From IMG/VR virus record IMGVR_UViG_3300037189_003128, positions 1-23,840 of that record: 23,840 nt of DNA. One strand, 5' to 3'. Origin of the DNA: a virus. The notes beneath the pieces were generated by a model. That model did not search any database. It was not told where the DNA came from and was given only the letters and a program-made list of their open reading frames with translations. Each line of letters opens with the position of its first letter. The stretch's first letter is position 1. Below are positions 1 to 6,578 of this stretch, piece after piece. Position numbers and translations under genes: made by a program.

Positions 1-553
1 CAATTTCTGTACAGAAGATTCGCCACTTCGTCCTATTTCAAAATATGCTATTGATAAAGTTGCAGTTGAACAAGAATTGATGCAGCGTGAGAATGCAATC
101 AGCTATCGGCTTGCTACAGTTTTTGGTATGTCACCACGTATGCGTACTGATTTGTTAGTCAACGATTTGACATATCGTGCAGTCAATGATGGTTGTGTCG
201 TTATCTTTGAAGGACATTTCAAACGTAATTACATTCATGTTCGTGATGTATGCGAAGCATTTTTACATGCGGTTCAACTATTTGATTACATGAAGAGTAA
301 TATCTACAACGTGGGTCTTTCTTCTGCAAATGTTTCTAAATTGGATTTATGTGAGATAATCAAGAAACATATTCCAAGCTTTACAATTGTAGAAGGTGAT
401 ATCAAGAAAGATCCTGATCAACGTAACTACATTGTTTCAAACGAAAAGCTAGAAGCAACTGGATGGATGCCATACCATACACTTGATGATGGTGTTGAAG
501 AACTCATCAAAGGCTATACGTATTTGAAGAATAACATTCATGGTAATGTATAA
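1..553 (+). CDS. NAD-dependent sugar epimerase/dehydratase (5' truncated)
   Basis: This is the C-terminal part of an extended short-chain dehydrogenase/reductase; the gene starts before the window and the reading frame is open from base 2. About 15 codons in, the sequence SKYAIDK contains the YxxxK catalytic pair of the family, and the following segment (SYRLATVFGMSPRMR, then FKRNYIHVRDV) is typical of nucleotide-sugar epimerases and dehydratases. The Rossmann glycine motif must lie upstream. Family knowledge: these enzymes convert NDP-sugars using tightly bound NAD(P). The precise substrate cannot be read here. It fits with the glycosyltransferases elsewhere in the window and probably supplies a sugar donor, which is an inference. 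Its TAA stop shares a base with the next start codon, so it is the upstream member of the gp55 operon. Confidence 0.85.
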   Translation, partial: NFCTEDSPLRPISKYAIDKVAVEQELMQRENAISYRLATVFGMSPRMRTDLLVNDLTYRAVNDGCVVIFEGHFKRNYIHVRDVCEAFLHAVQLFDYMKSNIYNVGLSSANVSKLDLCEIIKKHIPSFTIVEGDIKKDPDQRNYIVSNEKLEATGWMPYHTLDDGVEELIKGYTYLKNNIHGNV

Positions 554-1095
554 TGTCTACAGAAAAACATTACGTAAACAATGCAGACTTTCTTGCGGCA
601 CTTATCAAGTATCGGGCTGATTGTGAAGATGCACAAAAGAATAATACAGCAGAACCAAAAATACCAAACTATATTGGCGAATGTTTTCTAAAAATTGCAG
701 AGCATCTATCTAGAAAACCAAACTTCATTTCTTACACGTATCGTGATGAGATGATATCTGATGGCGTAGAAAATTGTTTGATGTATTTCCGCAATTTTGA
801 TCCAGCTAAATCAAAGAATCCATTTGCATACTTTACACAGATAATTTATTATGCTTTCTTGCGTAGAATCATGCGTGAGAAGAAACAGTTGTATGTAAAA
901 TATAAAGCGACACAACAGTTTGGTTTGTTGGATGAAGGTGAGATGTACGAAGATGAAAATGGAAACATGAAACAGTTTGAACTGTACGACAACATTTCAG
1001 AGTTCATTCATAACTTTGAAGAGAACAAGAAGAAAAAAAGCACCAAAAAAGCAACTGGGATTGAGCAGTTTATAGACGAAGAATCGGATAGCTGA
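553..1095 (+). CDS. 55: Late transcription sigma factor, T4 gp55-like
   Basis: This 180-residue protein matches T4 gp55 as I remember it: an N-terminal HYVNNADFLAAL segment, then SYTYRDEMISDGVENCLMYF, then NFDPAKSKNPFAYFTQIIYY, a minimal sigma region 2. gp55 directs host RNA polymerase core to late promoters, and T4 gp55 contacts the gp45 sliding clamp through a short hydrophobic C-terminal motif. Here the acidic C-terminus has GIEQFIDEE after a lysine-rich linker (KKKKSTKK), a plausible clamp-binding peptide. The start overlaps the preceding stop (TAATG) and the stop overlaps the gp47 start, so the three genes are translationally coupled. No T4-type late promoter octamer (TATAAATA) was noticed in this early/middle region, as expected if its targets are virion genes elsewhere. 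Confidence 0.92.
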   Translation: MSTEKHYVNNADFLAALIKYRADCEDAQKNNTAEPKIPNYIGECFLKIAEHLSRKPNFISYTYRDEMISDGVENCLMYFRNFDPAKSKNPFAYFTQIIYYAFLRRIMREKKQLYVKYKATQQFGLLDEGEMYEDENGNMKQFELYDNISEFIHNFEENKKKKSTKKATGIEQFIDEESDS

Positions 1096-2162
1096 TGAAA
1101 TTATGTATACTTGGTGATACGCATTTTGGTATGCGTAATGACTCATTGGAATTTCATAAATATGCAGAGAAGTTCTATACGAACACGTTCTTTCCATATC
1201 TAAAAGAAAATGGTATTACAACCATTATACAACTTGGCGATCTATTTGACCGCCGTAAATTTATCAACTTCAATTCACTTTATTTGTGTCGTAAATATTT
1301 CTTTGATAAACTCAAACAGAATAACATCACGTTCATTACACTGCTTGGCAATCATGATGTTGCATTCAAAAACACCCTACAGATTAATTCCTCAGAATTA
1401 CTTCTAAAAGAATATGATAACGTTACTGTATATAATTCTTTTAGTACAGTTAGTTTTGACGGTATTGATGTTGACATCGTACCTTGGTTATGTGATGATA
1501 ATGAAAGTGAAATCCTTTCTCAAATAAAAAATTCAAAGGCACAAATCTGCTTAGGTCATTTTGAACTTGCTGGTTTTGAAATGGACAGAGGTAATATCTG
1601 TCATGAAGGTCTAGATAAAAATAAACTAGACAAATATGATGTAGTTCTCACTGGTCATTTTCACCACAAGTCAACTGATGGTACAATTACATACGTCGGT
1701 ACTCCATATGAGATTACTTGGTCTGATTACAATGATCCAAGAGGTTTTCATATCTTTGATACGAACACAAGAGAACTTGAGTTTATACAAAATCCTCACA
1801 GAATGTTCTACAAGTTGAATTACAAAGATGACTTGGAACATTTTGCTGAACAGTACAAGACATTTGACTATTCAATCTATCAAGGTTGTTATGTAAAAGT
1901 TGTTGTACTCTGTAAACAAAATCCGTTTCTGTTTGACATTGTGATAGATAGTCTTTATAAAGCTGGAGTAGCCGATATTTCAATCGTAGAAGACTTCGGT
2001 GATATAGAAACCATCAATGATGATGTGATTGATGAAGCGGAAGATACGATGACAATTCTTTCCAAGTACATAGATAACTTGACACTTGACGTTGAATCTG
2101 CTAAACTAAAAAATATTATGCACGAACTTTACATTGAAGCGTTAAGCACCGAGACTGAATGA
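1095..2162 (+). CDS. 47: Recombination nuclease subunit gp47 (SbcD/Mre11-like)
   Basis: This 355-residue calcineurin-type metallophosphoesterase has the full set of metal-binding motifs: GDTH at residues 7-10, GDLFDRR at 48-54, GNHD at 85-88, GHFE at 154-157 and GHFH at 187-190. Family knowledge: gp47 pairs with gp46 to form the phage Mre11/Rad50 (SbcCD) complex, which resects DNA ends for recombination-dependent replication and helps degrade host DNA. The partner gene follows at once with an ATGA overlap, supporting stoichiometric expression. Length and motif spacing are as expected for T4 gp47, with no sign of truncation. Confidence 0.96.
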   Translation: MKLCILGDTHFGMRNDSLEFHKYAEKFYTNTFFPYLKENGITTIIQLGDLFDRRKFINFNSLYLCRKYFFDKLKQNNITFITLLGNHDVAFKNTLQINSSELLLKEYDNVTVYNSFSTVSFDGIDVDIVPWLCDDNESEILSQIKNSKAQICLGHFELAGFEMDRGNICHEGLDKNKLDKYDVVLTGHFHHKSTDGTITYVGTPYEITWSDYNDPRGFHIFDTNTRELEFIQNPHRMFYKLNYKDDLEHFAEQYKTFDYSIYQGCYVKVVVLCKQNPFLFDIVIDSLYKAGVADISIVEDFGDIETINDDVIDEAEDTMTILSKYIDNLTLDVESAKLKNIMHELYIEALSTETE

Positions 2163-3868
2163 TATTATTCAAAAAACTACGTTGGAAAAATCTACTATCT
2201 ACTGGCAACCATTTTACAGAAATTCAACTGAATGGTAATTCCAACACACTAATTGTAGGTTCAAATGGTTCAGGTAAATCTACGATGCTTGATGCATTGT
2301 GCTTTGCCCTGTTTGGTAAACCGTTTAGAAACGTCAACAAACCAAATCTTCTAAATAGCATTAATGGCAGAGATTGTGTTGTTGAGATTGAGTTTTCTAT
2401 TGGTAATAAAGAATATAAGATTATTCGTGGTATAAAACCAAATACGTTTGAGATATACCAAGATCAAGTTTTGCTGAACCAAGATGCGGCTGTAAGAGAT
2501 TACCAAGACTATCTAGAGAAAGTTATTCTCAAGCTAAACTATAAGTCTTTCACGCAGATCGTAATTCTTGGTTCAGCATCCTTCACTCCTTTCATGCAGT
2601 TGTCTGCTGCTGACCGTCGTGCAATCATTGAAGACTTGCTTGACATTCAAATCTTTTCTACAATGAATAGTCTGGTAAAAGACAGACTTGCGAACAATAA
2701 AGATTTGATGGTGCAGAAGAAGAATGAAATTGAACTGTACAAACAGCGTTATGATTTGAAGAAAGAACATCTAGACAAACTCAATCAGAACAATGAAGAA
2801 AAGATAAAAGAATATGAGAAAGAGATACAGAGTAGTAGAGAAACCATTGTCTCCTTATCAAATGAAATTGACTTGTTGGGCAAACAAAGCGCCAAGCTGG
2901 ATGTCAACGTGGCAAAAGCACCTGAAATTGAGAAGAAGATTGCTGCGTTTAGAAAAATTGAGTCGCAAATTGAAAGCAAGATATCAAAAGTGGAACATGA
3001 TAGACATTTCTACGAACATAATCCTGATTGCCCAACATGTAGGCAAGCCATTACCCTGGAGTTTAAAGAGGGGCAGCTTTCAGAACTTCAATCTAAAGAA
3101 CAAGAACTGTCTGGTGGTATAGAAGAACTTCGAACAAAGATTTCTGAACAAGATTCTCAGTTGACAATCATTCGTACAGATGAGAAGAAGTTGAACACAA
3201 TCAAGATTGAAGTTGCGACAAAACAAACTGGTATTCAAGGTCTAAACACTGCAATCAAGAAGTTGGAAAAACAGATCAAAGATTTGCAGATAACCGAAAA
3301 AGAAGATTCTAATTCTAATGAACTGACTACAATTCAAGAACAAATCAAACAAGCGCAGAGTGAACTGAAGCAGTTAATTGATGACAAAGCATATTATGAT
3401 GCAGCATCTACGTTACTCAAAGATACTGGTATCAAAACAAATATTGTCAAACAGTATTTACCAGTCATCAATAAATTAGTCAATAAGTATTTGTCCAGTA
3501 TGGACTTCTTTGTCAATTTTAATTTGGATGAATCTTTCAAAGAAACAATCAAGTCAAGACACCGCGATGACTTCAGTTATCACAATTTCTCAGAGGGTGA
3601 GAAGCAGCGTATTGATATGTCATTGATGTTGACTTGGAGAGCAGTTGCAAAACTGAAGAACTCCATCAATACAAACTTATTGATACTTGATGAAGTATTT
3701 GATTCAAGTCTTGACGTTGGTGGCACAGAAGACTTGATGAAGATATTGCACACACTAAACGATGTAAATCTTTTTGTGATAAGTCATAAAGGTGATATAC
3801 TACAAGATAAATTTGCCAATACAATTCGATTTGAGAAATCAAAGAACTTTTCGAGGATAATGAAATGA
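2159..3868 (+). CDS. 46: Recombination nuclease ATPase subunit gp46 (SbcC/Rad50-like)
   Basis: This 569-residue protein has a split ABC ATPase architecture. Walker A is GSNGSGKS at residues 34-41; a long charged coiled coil covers about 180-410, interrupted by a CPTC zinc hook at 291-294. The ABC signature FSEGEKQR is at 477-484, Walker B NLLILDEVFD at about 506-515, and the switch histidine is in ISHK at 541-544. Family knowledge: gp46 clamps DNA and controls the gp47 nuclease, and the zinc hook dimerises two coiled coils. The gene overlaps gp47 by an ATGA junction and the deformylase by the same type of junction. The coiled coil is short compared with cellular Rad50, as is normal for phage versions. 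Confidence 0.96.
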   Translation: MILFKKLRWKNLLSTGNHFTEIQLNGNSNTLIVGSNGSGKSTMLDALCFALFGKPFRNVNKPNLLNSINGRDCVVEIEFSIGNKEYKIIRGIKPNTFEIYQDQVLLNQDAAVRDYQDYLEKVILKLNYKSFTQIVILGSASFTPFMQLSAADRRAIIEDLLDIQIFSTMNSLVKDRLANNKDLMVQKKNEIELYKQRYDLKKEHLDKLNQNNEEKIKEYEKEIQSSRETIVSLSNEIDLLGKQSAKLDVNVAKAPEIEKKIAAFRKIESQIESKISKVEHDRHFYEHNPDCPTCRQAITLEFKEGQLSELQSKEQELSGGIEELRTKISEQDSQLTIIRTDEKKLNTIKIEVATKQTGIQGLNTAIKKLEKQIKDLQITEKEDSNSNELTTIQEQIKQAQSELKQLIDDKAYYDAASTLLKDTGIKTNIVKQYLPVINKLVNKYLSSMDFFVNFNLDESFKETIKSRHRDDFSYHNFSEGEKQRIDMSLMLTWRAVAKLKNSINTNLLILDEVFDSSLDVGGTEDLMKILHTLNDVNLFVISHKGDILQDKFANTIRFEKSKNFSRIMK

Positions 3869-4443
3869 GTGAAATTCTAACTATTGATACGTCTGCTGGT
3901 GTACAAACAACCGAAAGAATCGAACCGCTACGTGTATACGGAGAAGACTTTCATATGCTTGGGAAAAAGATACCAGAATATACTGGATCATTTCCGGCAC
4001 CAGCATTAGTCACATTAGGTAAAAGACTGAAGATGACTATGAAACTTTATGCTGGTTTAGGTCTTTCTGCAAATCAATGTGGTGTTGCTGAAAGAATGTT
4101 CGTAATTGGTACCGAAGAATTTCAATTAGTGTGTATCAATCCAAAAATTACCGCAGCTGGTCCTTTTGTAAAAGACAAAGAGGGTTGTCTTTCTTTTCCT
4201 GCGTTGTTTTTAAATGTTGACCGTCCATCTTGGATTGAAGCCGAGTTTTTGGATGAAAATGGTGAAACAAAACAAGTGAGATTGGAAGGACTTTCTGCAC
4301 GTTGTTTCCTACATGAACTTGACCATCTCGATGGAATACGTTATACTGAGTATGTGAAACCGCTTGCATTGAAAATGGCAAGACAGAAAGCTAATAAAAT
4401 GGTAAAGAAAATTATTAGAGGAAAGAAAAATGAAAACTTCTGA
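3865..4443 (+). CDS. def: Peptide deformylase
   Basis: This 192-residue protein has all three deformylase motifs: GLGLSANQ at residues 64-71, EGCLS at 106-110 with the metal-ligand cysteine 108, and HELDH at 150-154 (HExxH). Family knowledge: the enzyme removes the N-formyl group from nascent proteins. Phage copies are common in marine T4-like phages and are thought to process host photosystem or phage proteins during infection; that specific role is not shown here. The N-terminus has about 40 residues before the conserved core, somewhat long for a phage deformylase, but the ATGA overlap with gp46 supports this start. The end overlaps the next gene by 14 bases. The lysine-rich tail (MVKKIIRGKKNENF) has no recognised role. 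Confidence 0.96.
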   Translation: MSEILTIDTSAGVQTTERIEPLRVYGEDFHMLGKKIPEYTGSFPAPALVTLGKRLKMTMKLYAGLGLSANQCGVAERMFVIGTEEFQLVCINPKITAAGPFVKDKEGCLSFPALFLNVDRPSWIEAEFLDENGETKQVRLEGLSARCFLHELDHLDGIRYTEYVKPLALKMARQKANKMVKKIIRGKKNENF

Positions 4444-4780
4444 AACTAAAGAATCTACTTCATATGAAAATTGTATGGAGTTGTTGACTGATGAATATCA
4501 ACCACCAACTCTGAACCGCTTTTTTGGTGATAGTGATGATGAAGATGATGGCGTTGATGTTCAGAATGCGGAATGGCAAAAACATTGGATTGGTATGCCA
4601 GCGTTTGAACAAAACGATAAGAAAACATACAAGACAATCTACCTTCACTTCCGAAATAAAGAAGACTACGAAGCGTTTGCAAAATTGGTGGACCAGAATC
4701 TCACAGAAAAAACAAAGTCAATCTGGTATCCAAAATTGGAAAGAGATGAGAATTCTCTGAAGAGATGGATTGAAGAGTGA
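4430..4780 (+). CDS. Small conserved phage protein, acidic, unknown function
   Basis: This 116-residue protein starts inside the deformylase end after a GAGGA ribosome site. Residues about 30-45 hold an acidic run (GDSDDEDDGVD). The second half has a compact alpha/beta pattern, with WIGMPAF followed by TIYLHFRNKEDYEAFAKLV and then TEKTKSIWYP. From memory, the WxGMPxF...FRNxEDxxxFAxLxxQxxTxKTKSIWYP pattern recurs in small proteins of many phages near DNA-modification, methylase and glycosyltransferase genes; I cannot verify this here and know no function. Its stop overlaps the GTG start of the methyltransferase, so the two are co-translated and probably act together. Confidence 0.75.
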   Translation: MKTSETKESTSYENCMELLTDEYQPPTLNRFFGDSDDEDDGVDVQNAEWQKHWIGMPAFEQNDKKTYKTIYLHFRNKEDYEAFAKLVDQNLTEKTKSIWYPKLERDENSLKRWIEE

Positions 4781-5577
4781 ATTCAATAGACTTTCTCAAA
4801 GAGAAACCTCAAGTATTGTTTGAGTATTTTCTTAAAGATTATGGCAATCTATTTTCAATAGATGCTGAAGAATGTCGAGCAATTCGAAAGACTGATAAAA
4901 TCTTTCAAGAGTTGTCTGCGAAATGGTATGATGACCTAGCAAATACAGATACTGGAAACATCTATGAGGTTTACAATCATGATTACTACTTTATAGATAT
5001 TTTTAATTGCTTTGTAGAATATAGTAGAGATTACATCAAACGAGTTATTAAGTCATCTCATTTTGAAGAACTCAAAACTGCCAAAGTTATCGTTGACATT
5101 GGTTGTGGTATAAGTTATAGTACAAGTTTATTGAAACAGTTATTTCCTGAAGCCAAAGTTTACGCAATCAATCTAAGAGATACTAAACAATGGAAGTTCT
5201 GTGAAATAATGGCAGAAAGAATGAACTTCAATCTAGTTGGCTCAATTACGGAGATTGGCGAATCTGTTGATATATTATTTGCTTCAGAATACTTTGAACA
5301 CATCTATAGTCCGATTGAACATGTTGACGATATTATTGGTACTCTAAAACCGAAACATATGATCATTGCAAACTCATTCAACACATGGGGAATGGGACAC
5401 TTTACACAGTATGATGTTTATGGTACAATGGTGAGTCAAGAAAAAATAAGTAAGATGTTTAATCAGCATTTGAAAAGAAGACACTATGATAACATCAAAT
5501 GTAAAATATGGAATAACAAACCTTTGATATGGAAAAGAAATGACGAATCCGAGACATCCAGTTTATATCGTTTCTAA
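4777..5577 (+). CDS. Class I SAM-dependent methyltransferase-like protein
   Basis: This 266-residue protein begins with GTG in a GTGA overlap with the preceding stop; no suitable ATG lies nearby, so the GTG start is well supported. The core is a class I Rossmann methyltransferase: VIVDIGCGISYST at about residues 104-116 is the SAM-binding motif I, KVYAINL at 127-133 matches the motif II strand, and ASEYFEHIYSPIEHV at 169-183 resembles the motif IV region of small-molecule or sugar methyltransferases. It lacks the DPPY of N6-adenine/N4-cytosine DNA methylases and the PCQ of C5-cytosine methylases, so a DNA base is not the obvious substrate. The N-terminal 90 residues are not recognised. It overlaps the following glycosyltransferase by 38 bases, so a joint role such as methylating a transferred sugar is an inference. 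Confidence 0.75.
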   Translation: MNSIDFLKEKPQVLFEYFLKDYGNLFSIDAEECRAIRKTDKIFQELSAKWYDDLANTDTGNIYEVYNHDYYFIDIFNCFVEYSRDYIKRVIKSSHFEELKTAKVIVDIGCGISYSTSLLKQLFPEAKVYAINLRDTKQWKFCEIMAERMNFNLVGSITEIGESVDILFASEYFEHIYSPIEHVDDIIGTLKPKHMIIANSFNTWGMGHFTQYDVYGTMVSQEKISKMFNQHLKRRHYDNIKCKIWNNKPLIWKRNDESETSSLYRF

Positions 5578-6436
5578 GGGTCGTTCTGACACAATGATTA
5601 CATCAAAGTCATTGTCCAGAATGAAAGTACCTCATTATATTGTGATTGAACCACAAGATGAAGAACCCTATGATAAAGCATTAGATAAATTCAACATCCG
5701 TGATTATGTCACATTGATTGTTGCGCCATTCAGTAATCATGGTGATGGTCCTGGTCGTGCAAGAAACTTTGCATGGGATCATTCTATCTCCATTGGTGCA
5801 GAGAAGCATTGGGTACTTGATGATAATATTTCTGATTTCTACAGACTACACCAAAACTATCGTATTCGTGTAGAGTCTGGTGTTATCTTCAAAGCAGCAG
5901 AAGATTTCATTGACCGATTTGAAAATGTGCCTATCTCTGGCTTTCAGTATCGGTTCTTTATTGCACCCAATCAAAGTTATCCACCCTACGTGAAGAACAC
6001 ACGAATCTATTCCACACTGTTGATAGATAATAATTGTAAACACCGTTGGCGTGGTAGATACAATGAAGATACTGATATCTGTCTTCGTGTTTTGAAAGAT
6101 GGCGATTGCACAATTCAGTTCAATTCATTCTTGCAGGGCAAAGCAGCAACACAAACCGTCAAGGGTGGTAACACTGAAGAATTTTATCACAAAGAAGGTA
6201 TTGAAAAGAATATCTGGATTGATGGTGTAAATGCTGAAGGCACAAGAAACAAATCTGAGATGCTAGTAAGAATGCATCCTGATGTTGCACGAATGGTCTG
6301 GCGATACAAACGCTGGCATCATTATGTTGACTATTCACCATTCAAGAAGAATGAATTGCGTTACAAAAAAGACATCGTTTTACCAAAAGAGCCAAACGAA
6401 TATGGTATGAAACTTGTAACGAATTTCAAAGCTTGA
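5540..6436 (+). CDS. GT-A glycosyltransferase resembling the TET-associated (TAGT) family
   Basis: This 298-residue protein begins PVYIVSKGRSDTMITSKSL, followed by VPHYIVIEPQDEEPY at about 30-44, GDGPGRARNFAWDHS at 68-82 and HWVLDDN at 90-96, with a later GRYNEDTDICLRVL segment. The order 'YIxSKGR...VEPQ...GPGRARN...DDN' matches what I remember of phage TAGT glycosyltransferases, named for linkage to TET/JBP dioxygenases that hypermodify 5-methylcytosine. DD94-95 would be the metal/donor-binding acidic pair. No TET dioxygenase and no C5-cytosine methylase lie in the window, so DNA glycosylation is only a hypothesis; capsule, virion or small-molecule substrates are possible. It starts inside the methyltransferase gene, and its TGA stop sits within the TTGACA of promoter P1. 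Confidence 0.72.
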   Translation: MTNPRHPVYIVSKGRSDTMITSKSLSRMKVPHYIVIEPQDEEPYDKALDKFNIRDYVTLIVAPFSNHGDGPGRARNFAWDHSISIGAEKHWVLDDNISDFYRLHQNYRIRVESGVIFKAAEDFIDRFENVPISGFQYRFFIAPNQSYPPYVKNTRIYSTLLIDNNCKHRWRGRYNEDTDICLRVLKDGDCTIQFNSFLQGKAATQTVKGGNTEEFYHKEGIEKNIWIDGVNAEGTRNKSEMLVRMHPDVARMVWRYKRWHHYVDYSPFKKNELRYKKDIVLPKEPNEYGMKLVTNFKA

Positions 6437-6461
6437 CAGTCTTTTTTCTCCATGATATCAT
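6433..6461 (+). promoter_or_regulatory. Sigma70-type promoter P1
   Basis: TTGACA at 6433-6438, a 17-base spacer and TATCAT at 6456-6461. The -35 box contains the glycosyltransferase stop codon. The expected start near 6468 would yield a transcript beginning just before the well-placed GGAG ribosome site of the 23-codon ORF. The -10 overlaps a perfect dyad. Confidence 0.75.
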
Positions 6462-6472
6462 TACCTAATGAT
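6457..6472. promoter_or_regulatory. Operator-like dyad over the P1 -10 and start site
   Basis: ATCATTA, CC, TAATGAT is a perfect 7-bp inverted repeat with a 2-bp centre. It covers most of the P1 -10 box and the predicted transcription start, a position where a bound dimer would block initiation. No regulator is known; the winged-helix protein at 10236 is one candidate (inference). Confidence 0.4.
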
Positions 6473-6490
6473 GATTGATTGGAGAAAAAC

Positions 6491-6562
6491 ATGTCAACTT
6501 TGCAACAAACTATGGGCTGCTTGACAAAGCCCATTGGCTCATATATAATGATTGTTCAATGA
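6491..6562 (+). CDS. Possible 23-residue leader peptide
   Basis: ATG at 6491 follows GGAG at 6481-6484 with ideal spacing, very like the Hsp20 ribosome site (GGAGAAAAACTATG). The frame reads MSTLQQTMGCLTKPIGSYIM plus three residues and ends in TGA at 6560-6562, 16 bases before the next gene. P1 lies just upstream and P2 lies inside it. It could be a real leader peptide, a decayed gene start duplicated from the following gene, or chance. There is no codon-level evidence beyond the strong ribosome site. Confidence 0.35.
   Translation: MSTLQQTMGCLTKPIGSYIMIVQ
6512..6534. promoter_or_regulatory. Dyad enclosing the P2 -35 box
   Basis: ATGGGCT (6512-6518) and AGCCCAT (6528-6534) are perfect inverted arms around a 9-base centre that contains TTGACA. 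As DNA it could bind a dimeric regulator; as RNA from P1 it would form a hairpin inside the 23-codon ORF. There is no T-tract after it, so it is not a terminator. Confidence 0.5.
6521..6549 (+). promoter_or_regulatory. Perfect-consensus sigma70 promoter P2
   Basis: TTGACA at 6521-6526, a 17-base spacer and TATAAT at 6544-6549, an exact match to the housekeeping consensus. The start near 6556 gives a leader of about 23 bases ending in a GAGGTT ribosome site before the ATG at 6579. It should drive the peptidase/VWA gene strongly and early. Confidence 0.85.
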
Positions 6563-6578
6563 TGATTGAGGTTATCTA

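Larger units (their letters stand above)
6467..6569 (+). repeat. 12-bp direct repeat downstream of P1 and P2
   Basis: AATGATGATTGA occurs at 6467-6478 and again at 6558-6569. Each copy begins 5 to 8 bases after a -10 box, so each would lie at the start of the transcript from P1 or P2. The shared GCTTGACA upstream suggests that the promoter-leader unit was duplicated or that the repeats are paired regulator sites. Confidence 0.6.

Noticed and set aside
2814-3122. 102-codon plus-strand frame inside gp46
   Set aside because: It is an out-of-frame reading of the gp46 coiled coil; the zinc hook and heptads belong to the gp46 frame.
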